Shown piece by piece: positions 33,990 through 45,005 of a DNA stretch of 64,000 nucleotides. The stretch is taken from positions 24,017,335 to 24,081,334 of the forward strand of contig CM065686.1 of the NCBI GenBank assembly GCA_017654935.2, written 5' to 3'. The position numbers and the translations under genes are program-made. The notes under the pieces were generated by a model, which was not told where the DNA came from, did not search any database, and saw only the letters and a list, made by a program, of their open reading frames with translations. Each line of letters begins with the position of its first letter. The first letter of the stretch is position 1. The stretch is from Phymorhynchus buccinoides. Lineage: Eukaryota; Mollusca; Gastropoda; Neogastropoda; Raphitomidae.

Positions 33990-34165
33990 CAACACACACA
34001 CACACACACACCATGCATGATATATACACTCATATAGGGGCCTACATGAACGCATCACACGCACACAACACAAACATGCGCACGCACACATGCACCACAC
34101 ACACGTACACACACACGCGCGCGCGCGCACACGCACACGCACACACACACACACAGAGAACACGT
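33990..34165. repeat. (AC)n microsatellite with a CG core
   Basis: Degenerate (AC)n with an ACGCGCGCGCGCGCAC core near 34,115-34,132. Thr/His frames across it are not genes. Confidence 0.85.
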
Positions 34166-34389
34166 GATGACACACATACACGTAACAAGATGGACAAATA
34201 GAGTGGCTGGCAATATTTCTAAGTTTTAGATGTACTCAGCACGGTGTTTCATCCTCAGGAACCTGCCCCCTTTCCTGGCTATTTTCCAAAGATGCTTCCT
34301 TTGCTGTTCTCCCTTGCTGTGCAGGTACTCCTTCAGTGTTCCTATATGTTGTTTTAGGATAGTCACTGAGGAGTGGTAATGCAAGGTGG

Positions 34390-35760
34390 CATTTTATCAT
34401 CTGTTTTGACTAGCATCCAAGGACCCGAACTTCCTTTCGCAAGTCAGGTTAGTCAGACTTACGTGCTTCGTTGCTTCCAACTCTTCTGGGGCAGAAGCAG
34501 ACCCGTACAGTTCCCCAGGCATGAAGTTATTCAGCTGTTGAACAATAGTGTTCAGAATGCCATCAAGTGTACTGTGCAACACCTCACAGAAGAATTTTTC
34601 ATCCTCATGTTGAGACATGGCACTTGTGTACAACAGTCCCTGAGTATTAGGAGAGACGTTTGGGAAAACTGGCTGCAAATCCTTGTTGTTCAGCATTCTC
34701 CTGCTCCTTCCGTCTTGAAACAGCATCTGCCAGAGACTGGATGGAGATGTACAGCTCAAGATACAGAATCTGCTTGCTGTTCACCAAGTCCCAGTACGGG
34801 CAAGAGCGTGGACCATGCTTCGAACTCTTGGGTCTGATAGGTCTTGATAGACCGACCGGAGCATCAAATTCTTGTTGTCAAGCATGTTCAGGAAGGCCAG
34901 AAGACCCTGCTTGTGGAAGTGGACTTGGGCAGCCATTTCAAACAAGGCATTAAAACGGTTGTCCCTGTAGCTCTGCAACAGGCTCTTTGTCCCTGAACTG
35001 CGACAGTATGCTAGCCACTTCTCTCGAGCTCCCGAGCTCCACTTTTTTCATCTCCTACTAGTCCACAGCTGTTCGACACCAAACGAACCAAGCGTATTGC
35101 AGGAAACTCCCGTTTGAATCTGTTGAAAACTCCACTGGAAGCTTTGCCAAGCTTGACGTTTTGGTCAATATACTGCTGATGAAGATTTTTGAAATTCTCA
35201 GCATAACTGTGGAAGCCAAGTAGAACATGACTATGCTATGCAGTAGAAATTGTGGAGCTTGGAGATTTCAGCTTCACTGTTGGTGTCTGTTAGTGTCAGC
35301 TAGCATCTGATTCCTCCAGTCTTTCAGCAATTCATTGGCTTTTTTTTCATTTGCGGCCCGATCGCTCATTGTCGATGTCAGTGTCTTTAGGATCTTTGCA
35401 AGAAAGTCCCCTTCACTTCCATTCTGACAGCTGAAGTTTCGGACCACTTGAAGTTCCTCCAGGTCTTGTTGGACTGATGCTGCTATCCTCTCCCCAGTTT
35501 CTCGAGCCACAGACTTGAACCCCAACTGGATCTCTTCTCCACTGGACAGAGAAAGTGTGGAGGTGAGGATCTTTTTCTTCTGCCTGGAAGTTCCATCCTT
35601 GTTGACTCCCCAAGACTCAGCCTCTTCAAGCTTCTCTCCAAAAGACTGATAGGAGGAAACGCGCCTCGTGAACAACAGTCTGACGACTGGGAAGGGCTTT
35701 GATCTTCATTCCTGCAGCCGTCAATACCTGTTGTATCACTTTACCTACGTTTTGTGTAGG
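34390..35760 (-). pseudogene. Decayed member of a multicopy invertebrate ORF family
   Basis: Reading leftwards on the minus strand, one protein can be followed through several frames. It starts with an N-terminal part near 35,710 (MKIKALPSRQTVVHE), then after a shift near 35,655 SYQSFGEKLEEAESWG to about 35,274 (DFLAKILKTL...). After another shift it gives SKLHNFYCIA, then REKWLAYCRSSGTKSLL and QSYRDNRFNALFEMAAQVHF (34,900-35,010), and lastly GLLYTSAMSQHEDEKFF plus FMPGELYG near 34,480-34,640. The WLAYC, SYR-NRFN and LYTSA series matches a large, unnamed, multicopy protein family common in cnidarians and molluscs, probably mobile-element derived. At least three frame breaks and several stops make it non-functional as read. 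At its 5' side it runs straight into the T-depleted block at 35,761, so its beginning is lost. Confidence 0.5.
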
Positions 35761-37520
35761 CACTTCTAATGATACAAGAGTGGCAACACATTCCGCGCGG
35801 GATCAGCCAAAAGATGGCTACACACCCTAGGAAGAAGAATGCGGAGCGGGGGGGGCGGCGAGGGGAGGATGGAGTGAGGAGGAGAGCACTAAGTCGGAGG
35901 GGGGGGCGGGCGGCAGCCGGAGCGAGACGAGAGAGAGAGGGGCCTCGACGGGAAGAGAGAGATGGGGGAAAAGAGATGCTACAGGGACAGAAAACACCGG
36001 GAAGGTAGAGAGAGCGGCAACGACCAGCAAAACAAGACAAGGAAAACGACAGGCAACAAAGGAACATGCAAACGACCAACAACAAGGACAAGAAAAAGAA
36101 AGGAAAAGGGGGGGCAAGAGCACAAGACCAGGCAAAAGGAAACACGAGAAGGCCAGACCCAGGGAGGGCAGACGGGACCAAACCAGGACGCCACAACAGG
36201 GGGACGGGATCACAAGTGACGCATAGAGGAAAAGCAGCAGTCGCGAAAGGCGTAGGGGAAAGGAGGGCGGGAGCGGAAGGAGACGAGGACGGGAGAGGGG
36301 CGGGGACCGAAGGTAGGGCGAGGGGGGACAGGGAAAACAAACCAAAGGCAAGAAAAATCGTAAGAACGGAACACAACAGGGGCGGAGCAGGGCGAGAGCT
36401 AGCAGGAATGGGCCGGGGGGGAACGCGAAAAGCGAAGGGGCAGGAACAACCGGGGGAGACGGGGGAGGAAGAAAAGAGGAAAATACACAAGAAGACGCGG
36501 TAACACGAAAAGCAGGCCAGACAGCCACCGGGGTGGCGGGAGGCAGGGTGGAGGGGGGGAAGACAAGGGGAAGGTGGGGGGGACGGGGGGACCGGGGCGC
36601 GAACGCAGCAGGAAGAATGAGAAACTGGTAAGCTGCCTTGGTGGGCGGCAGTGCCCTGACAGAGAGAGACGGGGAGAAGAGCACGAGGGGGCGGTATACG
36701 AAAAGCCCGGCCAAAAGAGCAACAGCGGAGACCCGGGAAAGGGCCAAAGCGCACAGCAAACCGGAGAGCGGGCCGGAGAGTCAAGGGCCGAAAGGCACGT
36801 GGCCCGACCCGGGGGCAGGGCGACGCGCGCCTAGGCGGGCGAGCTCAAAAAAGGGGGGGGGAGCGCCGGCGAGAGGACAGACGCAACCCAGGCCAGGGAA
36901 GGGCGGGGGGGACCAGGCACCGGAGGGGACCCGGCAGCCGATAAGCTACGAAGGTGAAGGGGGGGGGGCGGGGGGAGGCAGATAGGGGGAACGAAGGGGG
37001 GAGGGGGGAGGGGGGGACCGGGGCGGCGACGAAGGGAGCCAACCAGGAAAAGGGAAACTGGAAGCAGCCGGGGGGGGCGGCCGGCGCGGCAGAAATAAGC
37101 AGAGCGCAAATGCAGCAGGAGGCTGAAGAGGAGGCGGCGAGGGGGGCGAGAGAGGAAAAGAGCACAGACGACCCAGGAGAAAAACAACGGCGCACGCAGA
37201 AGGGAGTTGGGGAAGGAGAGTGAGCGAAGAGAGCAGACTGACCACACGCACCCGCGAGTCGCAGGGGTACGCGCCCGGACGAGAACCCCGAGAGCAACGG
37301 GACGAGGAGCAACCACACCGCACGACCGGAAGAGTGCGACAGAGAGACGTCCAGGGGCGCGCCCGCGCGGGAAAAGGAAAGCCTAGGCTGATGCAAAAAG
37401 AGCGTGGGAGAGCCACTGAAGGACGAAAGCGGCGAGGAGCAGAGCGGGCCCAGCGAAGGGGGGGCGGAACAGAAGCCGGAAGCCCACGGGAGTAGAACAT
37501 CCGGCGCCGCGTCGCTCTGA
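35761..37520. other. Second T-depleted, G/A-rich block
   Basis: Composition switches within a few tens of bases near 35,830 from ordinary sequence to poly-G, G/A-rich, T-poor sequence like that of 1-24,960. Pro/Ser-rich minus frames up to 347 codons are again artefacts of missing stops. No gene supported. Confidence 0.7.
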
Positions 37521-38260
37521 GGCCGAGCGTTGCGCCGCACGGAACTTGCCTTTGAAGGCGAACCCGCGGCCTGAAGCCAGCACCAGACTGAGGCCGGGCC
37601 TAGACGCGGGCGGAGCTGGAAGGGCGACAACCCTGAAAAAGACCGGGGGAACGAAGCCGAAAAGCGACGCCCCGCTAGCGGCAGCAGGCCTACTGAGACG
37701 CGGAGAAGCTAAGGAAGAGGACCCGCCTGCTAACGACACGGCGAGAACCGGAAAACAGGCGCGGGAACCCCGGACTGAGACGGAAAAACGGTCCAGGGCG
37801 CCGCCCGGGGGGTCCCCAACGGAGCCAAGCGATGCGCCCGCATCCAAGGACCGAGAGGAAAACCCTCTGCACACCGCCTGGAACCGGAAAACCCCTCAAC
37901 GGGAATCGGGCCAGGACCGGCGCCGCGAACCGGGAACAGACGACGCCCCACAGCCTGCACAAAACGTAGACGCGACTGGACTGCCCCCCGAGACGGATCG
38001 CCCACCCGAACCCGCACCGCATGGGACCAGCCGTGCCGTGGACGCTGGCTAGAGCAGACAGTCAGCCCACGCGATATCCGAAGGAAATTCCACGATGATC
38101 TCGCCCCCGCGGCATAGAGAGGGTCGGGTAAGCCAGCCCTCGACCGACCCTCTCTAAAGGCCTTCTGGCTGGGCTAACATGGCTGTCCTGACAACCCGGC
38201 CGGGGGCGACCGGTAGAACAAGCCCCAGCCGCAACCCGCTGGTGGGGTGCGCCACGCCTA
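37521..38260. other. GC-rich, low-T transition with a Pro/Arg-rich open frame
   Basis: C is now as frequent as G, and T is low but rising. A 168-codon plus frame (37,546-38,052) is rich in Pro, Arg, Glu and Ala without a recognisable motif. It could be part of a GC-rich retroelement gag or only a compositional frame; I lean to the latter. Confidence 0.3.
38115..38156. other. 13-bp perfect hairpin
   Basis: TAGAGAGGGTCGG (38,115-38,127) and CCGACCCTCTCTA (38,144-38,156) are exact inverted repeats around a 16-base loop that is itself partly complementary to GGCTGGGCTAAC just downstream. No U run follows, so it is not a pol III terminator. Role unknown. Confidence 0.6.
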
Positions 38261-38392
38261 GCTAGGACACCTCTCCGACGATGCGAGAGAGGTCGCCGCC
38301 GTGACCGATCAACCGCCGTCTACTGCACCACCGTCCGTGGTCTTCGACCTCCTGCCACGCCATCGACCTCCTTCGGCATGATGACAGGCCGT

Positions 38393-38914
38393 CTACGACG
38401 TCCTCGTCTGTAGACGTCCGAAAAGCCTTCCTGGAGGACGCGTAGGGGGGACCTGGAGACCTGTCCCGACTGGACAAAAAACAGAACCCTCCCCAGCCGG
38501 GAGTGACGATGAAATAGCTGCAGGAGACAACAGCTCGCTCTTCTGCAGGTGCCGAATGAACGCATCAAATTTTTCAGGTGTTTTGAGCGATGAAGTTGCT
38601 CTGAACTGCGCTGAAACACTCACAGAGTCCGTGGCCTCTGTATTAGTGAAGAGGTACCGAACCCGAACGACTTGGCCGAAACGGCCGCGGCGATTTCGGT
38701 GGAATTTTAGAGTCCGATTCGAGACTTCCGAGAAGATTTCTTGGGGACCGTAATCGCTGACCTGGGCGAAACAAGCGCCCGACACTATCGCGAGGAAGAT
38801 CCAATCTTCGAACTTTCGAAGACGGACTCTTGGGCCTCGCGAGGGGGTCCCCAAAATTAAGCTTCCATGACGACAAAAAAATCCAAATGAAAAAACTTCA
38901 GTATAAACAAACAC
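38393..38914 (-). CDS. Hypothetical ORF or exon (173 aa)
   Basis: An open minus frame with mixed, protein-like composition between about 38,480 and 38,830. It has a hydrophobic stretch IFLAIVSGACFAQVSDYG that would fit a signal peptide with cleavage after FAQ, but the only in-frame Met lies far upstream of it. The region that follows is basic and polar (residues about 65-90). The final 40 residues fall in GC-rich sequence and look less natural. No family recognised; it could be an exon or chance. Confidence 0.25.
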   Translation of the reverse strand: MFVYTEVFSFGFFCRHGSLILGTPSRGPRVRLRKFEDWIFLAIVSGACFAQVSDYGPQEIFSEVSNRTLKFHRNRRGRFGQVVRVRYLFTNTEATDSVSVSAQFRATSSLKTPEKFDAFIRHLQKSELLSPAAISSSLPAGEGSVFCPVGTGLQVPPTRPPGRLFGRLQTRTS

Positions 38915-40980
38915 TTACAAAGCTAGCCAAGTTACCAGCTACTAGCAAAGCCAAACAAAGTAAGGACTGCAGTAAAACGTGACCTAACCGCAGTACCAGA
39001 AGAACCCAAACATGGCTGCCTTAACCAAAGAACACCCGCTAGGGCCGCCCCCAAGAATTAAATTTCTACTCCAAAAATACACAAAACAGAGCTTAAGAAG
39101 CAAAGACTTGTTGCCAAAACAGACTAGCAACAGTTACTATCAACCAAACAAACCACAGAACGCTTGAATGATTCGACAGGGAGTAGGTTTAACATCACAC
39201 TTTGAAACATGGTAATTGGAGCATGAGTTGGGAATGGATGATGTACGTGACCGACGTGGGAAGGGGCATAACCCCGCGGTCCACTAGAGTGACTTACTCT
39301 TTGTTATTTGGTAACTAAGCGTTTACGCTTTAGGTTTTCCAGCCAATATCTGTTATGCATATTTTTTTTTTGAGTGTTGGTAATATTTAATTATATAGAT
39401 AGTAAGATATAAAAAATCTACTAATCTAACACTCTATACCGTACAGCCAGACCCCCACCTAAAGAAGAACGGGTGAAGTTTTAATGGTTTAGCCAGGAGG
39501 AGTTATCTGCTTTAGTTTGTTCAATGTCCTTACTTTTGAGACCACGTTTCGTTATAATCTAATATCAAAGTCCTGCTCAAAAACTAGTCCAATATATCCG
39601 TTTTTTGATCTCGGGCAAACAGTGGGTGGTTAATAAACATGACGTAAAACTGTCAGAGGATGAACGAGTTCGTGACACAGATGACACTCACACTGGTGCT
39701 GGGTGCTCTAAGTGGAGATGGAGATCTGGGACGTTGAAGGCAAGCATAGTGAAGCACAGGCTGGTATAGCCAAGTCAGTGTTAGAGTCCAGTCCGTTGGT
39801 CCTCAGATGTCGCACATGGTTCAGGTACAGATAAAAAAAAAAACAACGAGATGTAGGGTGGTGGATAGCACAGAATTACAAATACACAATCACTGCTGGA
39901 AGGCTGATTAAGGAGACTGTGGTAGCCAAAGCAGGACACAGGAAAGTTGAAGGTGGCACGGGAAGTGAGTCTCATGGTCGCAGCAGCAGGAATAAGGTGG
40001 AAGGAGCGGACATTAGATGGTGAGGGTGGTGTGAGTTGGTCAGAATGATGATGATTTGAGCAAGCAGACGCAGATGAATTGCACACTTGTCCGGGTTGTT
40101 TTTACGGGTAACTTTGTCTGGGTAGAGACACACGAGGCAGTGAGCGAGCTGCGAGAAGTATCGTGCTTGCAGACGAGCACCTGAATGGCTAAGAGCTCAG
40201 AACGCCGAGTACTTAATCGCACGAGTCTTGGATTGACTTAAGCGCATTCTCTTATCTGATTGCAATGTTGCTGGTGGTTCGGTGGGAATAGCACGGTCGC
40301 AATGACAGGAGTATTGCTGGCTGAATAGGATTGCTGAACAGGCAAACATCTGGCTTGGGCGAAAAGGGCTGTGGCAACGGATTCAAATTCAGCTCTCGTC
40401 AACAGAATATGAATCCACAGAATCTAATGCTCGTATGGACAAACAAAGCCCATGGAAATAAAGTCCGCACATGATACCCATCATGCACAGTATGGAGAAC
40501 AGCACACTAGAACAACGCAACACAGGCAAAAGCGGGAGAGCTCAGTCACTCGAAGCGCTGGCAGCACCCTCGCTCTTCTCTGGCAAGTGTCCGACATTAA
40601 ATTGTTTTTTTTGCGGGCCTAACCCAATGCATACACTCTAAAACAGGGAGGGTTGCCTAGTAACTGGTCAGGGATCGTCCTAGAGTGCGGCATTGCCCAA
40701 AATTGTTGAGGTTCCCGCAAAATAAAAATATGCTGCGAAAATCCCCCCCATTTTTGTGAATCCTGCCACGAAAATCGTTTTGAAAATATCTTTGTTCGGC
40801 CTAGCCTAATGGCGTGGCTGCCGTGGCTGTACAGAGTCTGCATTTCCTTTCAACAAAAGAACGAGCATTTTTGATTGGTCTTAAAATGCATAGCTAATCA
40901 CGGCTTTCTCTTTCATTTACTATTTCCGGGCGCAGGTAACGCGCCCAGCTCAAAAATGGCATCTCTTCTGATTATTTTAC
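38915..40980. other. Non-coding sequence, no gene recognised
   Basis: AT-balanced sequence with short A and T runs and unremarkable small frames (the longest about 100 codons at 39,781-40,086, minus). Nothing supported. Confidence 0.4.
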
Positions 40981-42440
40981 TGTGACTTTAAAAAGAAAGA
41001 ATAGTGCGACTGTGTAATTGCAACATTTGATTCAACACCGTTGTTCCTCATTGCATTAGTGATGTACAACGGGGAAAGTTCATCGGGAATGACGAAACAT
41101 CGGATCAGGACTGTGAGTCCTGACGATCCCATTGCTAGTAGCTCCTCCCCACCTTTCAAAAAGCGAAAGCATGAGAAGTTCATGAGTTGGAATAAAAAAA
41201 GACCTTGTGCTAAATTTGACAGCGACTCAAAAGCCTGTTTTTTTGACTGGAGCTTACAAAGCAAAAGAACAATGCGTTCACCACAGTTGTAAAATTTCGC
41301 ACTACATCTTGATCGACGCGTAACTGGCATTGATTTCCCCCGCCCCCCTAACGATTTCAGATCCCCCCAAATTTTCGACACCAGGGGCAATGCCCCCAGT
41401 TTTAGAAATCTAGATGCATCCCCTGGGTGCACATCATCATTCATTTGTCCTCCATATCCTGTAGGTGACAGTGTTCGTCATAAAGGGTATCCTTACAAGA
41501 CTTCTGCGATGTGTTGGACCATTCTTTGAACTGTGAACAATACTGACAGTTACGCATGCCCTACTTCGTCCCCGATGCAGTGGTATCACATTCCCGCTGT
41601 ACTGATTGGAAAATGCTGGACAGAAAGTACCAGTCCACCCACAGTTTCGCCAAATTAGTTTTTTTGGCCTGAATAGGCATGATTACACTCAAGCATTACC
41701 CTGTTTTATGTAATAGTGTGTATGGACAAATACATGTACACCCAATTCCTTATTATACAGCATTTGCATGAACAAGATATGTGCACCTTAAGATTTACCT
41801 CTGAAATGATTGTCTGACACATAGATGCACATAATGTATTACCTCTTTTGTATTATTTGCATGACAGTTTTTTGGAACAAGTTGCTTCTACTTGGACTTT
41901 ATTATTGTTCACACAAAGTGGATGGAGCACACTCAGGCTCCATGACGACGTCATAAATTTTGGAGCAGTACTTTCATGCCTGTGTCGTCTCGTATTCGCA
42001 AGATAGAAGTTCCTAAACAAATCCTGCTGCAAGAAAGCAATAAGTTCAAGAATGTTTGAGTCATGCCACTTATTGGGCTCGCTACTCTCCAGGCTGAATG
42101 GCGCTTTTCCGGAGCCTTCCTCTGGCGTCATACCCTTTCAGCATCTTTTACTGTGTCGAAATTCTTAGCGGTCCCTGGCCAGACAACGCAAAGAACCCAC
42201 TGCAGCGCCGTTCCTTTAGCACGGCTGAGAGCATACTGGCCCACTGTCTGGGCCACCCTTGGTTTCCTGCACTCCAACCTACCTACATATGCATCATTGA
42301 ATTCCACTACTCATCAAGGGAGGAAGCTTGGATCCCTAATGGTAGGATACTCATTGAGTGTTTTTAGAGGATGAATTTCTCTTAACTAAAAACGATCCAC
42401 ATTTTACAAAGTTTGCATAGAACAGAGCCACCCACTGACC
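40981..42440. other. Intergenic stretch with weak coding-like frames
   Basis: Frames at 40,977-41,444 (minus, 155 codons) and 41,853-42,131 (minus, containing NKWHDSNILELIAFLQQDL) have fair composition, but no domain and no convincing splice sites. I leave them as unresolved candidates for exons of a decayed element. Confidence 0.25.
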
Positions 42441-44690
42441 GGTGAGCACTGAACTTTTCAAATAAACAGCAGTAAAAGCACTAAGCAAGATATTCTGCAG
42501 GCTATATTTCGCGAGTGTCGAGCCTCTATAAACAGAAACGAGGACAGAGTAACTCTGTCTTGAGTTTCGATATTCAATCGAGCAATCAATGCATTTGCAT
42601 TTTTAACCATAAGTTTGCGCGGTATAAGCAACATGATTTTCATTGCCTGGATGAAGCTTCTGTAGAAAGAAACCCTAGCCCTCAGGAACGCATGAACGTG
42701 TTTATGCTTGTTTGTAGCGGTGCAGGTTCGAATAAAAAAAAAAAAAGGGGAAAATGGCTGCGAATCCACATCTCTTAGTCTCATCCTATTCTAACAAATG
42801 TTCAGCGGGGGCAGTAGGTGGTGCCCTCCCCGTGATGCAAGAGCATAGAGCAATCGTCTTGAGCGAGACAGGGGCGTGAAGCGTTGCTCTATACCTGCGG
42901 ATGAGGCGGGAGATATGAGGATGCGAAGTATGAGCAGCCGATTCATCGTCGTACATACTCAGTCCGTATGCCTGCGTGAAATGAGGCGACGCTAACTCAA
43001 TGGCGCGCCAGGCCAGGCCGGTTGTCTCAGAAGTTTTAGAGAAACTGCTTTGTCGCAGTTGCTTCAAATGCTCGCTCTTCAAGGCAACGTCTATTAAATA
43101 TATTATTTTATTACTAACATAATCAACTAGATTAGTAGGATACCTCAGTATATTTGAATTCACCAACCTTCCACTATGTAGCACACCTCAAGCCCACTGA
43201 ATAAAGAATTTGAAACCTTAGTTAGTCGTTCGCCTAATAAAATATGAAAATAGTCGCAGGAACTTTGTCGTCTTCAACGTTATGTATCGCTAATAATTTT
43301 TGTGTATAGCCTTATCTTCGAATAAGTACAGAGGTTTAGGGTGTGAGTGGAAGCTAGGAGCATGTGCCTCTTTCTCTTGCTCGCTCTGATCAGGGAACGG
43401 ACCTACACGTTAACAGGTTTCAAACGATCACAGCTACCTTGCGAGAAGACATGCCCTCCAATACCGGAAGGCCTAGGCTCGGAATGGGTAGTTCCGAAAT
43501 TCTCCCCGCTCCTAACCCTCCCTTCAACGATATTCATGCCACCCCACCATCTTTTAAGCTTACTTTGTAGTTGTCTTTTGCTCGAACATATTTTTTCCAT
43601 CACCAGTTGTCACGCTGCGCATAGAGAATTTGTTGGGGGTCAAGTGTTTACCGTTGTATGACCACGCGCTGCTTTTTATCCATAGATAAAAATACACCTA
43701 CATTTATTGTGACTCAAATACTTTTTTAAGTAAATCAGTACTAAAGAAGACTAATGTCATGAAGAATGCAGGTTAGCCCTGCAGAAGGATGCTGCCCAAA
43801 CGGTCAAATCGGCATTTGACTTCACTGTCGCCATGTCCAAAAACAATTTAGGCACTAAGAGGACTACTATATTACAGCTCTCATCCTAAGCAATGCATAT
43901 TGTTGCCCACTAGAGAGTAAGGTAGGGGGGCGGGGGGGGGTGAATGGCGCAGCGCTGTTGTAGTTACTCCTTAGTTCACCACACTTGCCTCAAACGACTG
44001 CGAGCTCGGTCCACCACTGCTGGCTGTATGCCGTAATGGTCAGCAGCTTTAGTGTAGGCCCACCAGTTAGTAGCCTGCTAGGCCACCACACTAAAGCAGG
44101 CCATGCGCCTTACTCAAGAGCAGGCCAGAGTAAAGAAAGGCGATAGCGCACTGTATAAAAACAGGCCCTGTCTTGCCTATGTGAAAGGGATGGTTCCCTC
44201 TTCCCAGCACTAAAGGGCTCTGGCACACACTGAAGCTTTTTAGTGATAAACTAATTGCATTAACAAGATGCAGTAAATCTAACATTATTTAGATCCATGC
44301 ATACTAGCCTGAAAATCAGGATCACAGAATATATTTCTACACGTTTTAGGATTTAACTTTTTGTCCGAGTATATTGCTGTGTTGCTAGCTGATGTACCAC
44401 TCTCTCCGCCATCTAACCCCTCAGTGACATCCCACCCAACGAAAACTATGCGCCCAGCACTCCATCCACACCCGACGTCTCTATCCCCCCCCCATCCCCT
44501 TTCTAATCCCTTTTTATAATAAACGTGTGAATCATCCGGCTATGCGACTATGATTTTCCTACAGTTCTGCCCCTGAAACCAACGTACCCTTATGTTAACA
44601 AAACACCCTCAAATGTGATGTGGTGGTAGTGTGTCCTGCAGAGAGACGGCAAGAATAGTGTAGTGTGTGTAGTTAAGTCCTAGTCTTAAA
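42441..44690. other. Non-coding sequence
   Basis: Contains an A run at about 42,736-42,746, a G run near 43,925-43,940, and small frames of about 60-130 codons without recognisable features. No gene supported. Confidence 0.35.
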
Positions 44691-44694
44691 GTCT

Positions 44695-44795
44695 AAGGCT
44701 CTCTCTCTCGCTCTACTCTCTCTCTCTCCTACGTGCTCGCCTCCCTCTCTTCTGTGTCTTTTCTCTCGTCTTTTTCTCTCTTGTCTCTCTGAAAT
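44695..44795. repeat. Degenerate (CT)n tract
   Basis: CTCTCTCTCGCTCTACTCTC and similar, interrupted by ACGTGCTCGCC. It is followed about 170 bp later by (AC)n at 44,962-45,000. Confidence 0.8.
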
Positions 44796-44961
44796 AGTTA
44801 GACAAATATAATTAAATTATACACTTTACCATCAAGTTGCTCTCCACGGGCCGATAAACTTCTTTCTGCCTGCTGCCATGGTAGAAGCAATATGTCCAGC
44901 TGCGCAGCTCCAAGCTTGGCAAATAAATTGCAGAAATAGCACACATTATTTACTATCTAAC

Positions 44962-45005
44962 ACACCACACACACACACACACACAAGCACACACACAAGC
45001 ATGCA
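44962..45005. repeat. (AC)n microsatellite
   Basis: About 15 AC dinucleotides with AAGC interruptions. Confidence 0.85.

Noticed and set aside
38556..38753. 65-codon plus-strand frame
   Set aside because: Overlaps the longer minus frame in antisense, no domain, and no reason to prefer it.
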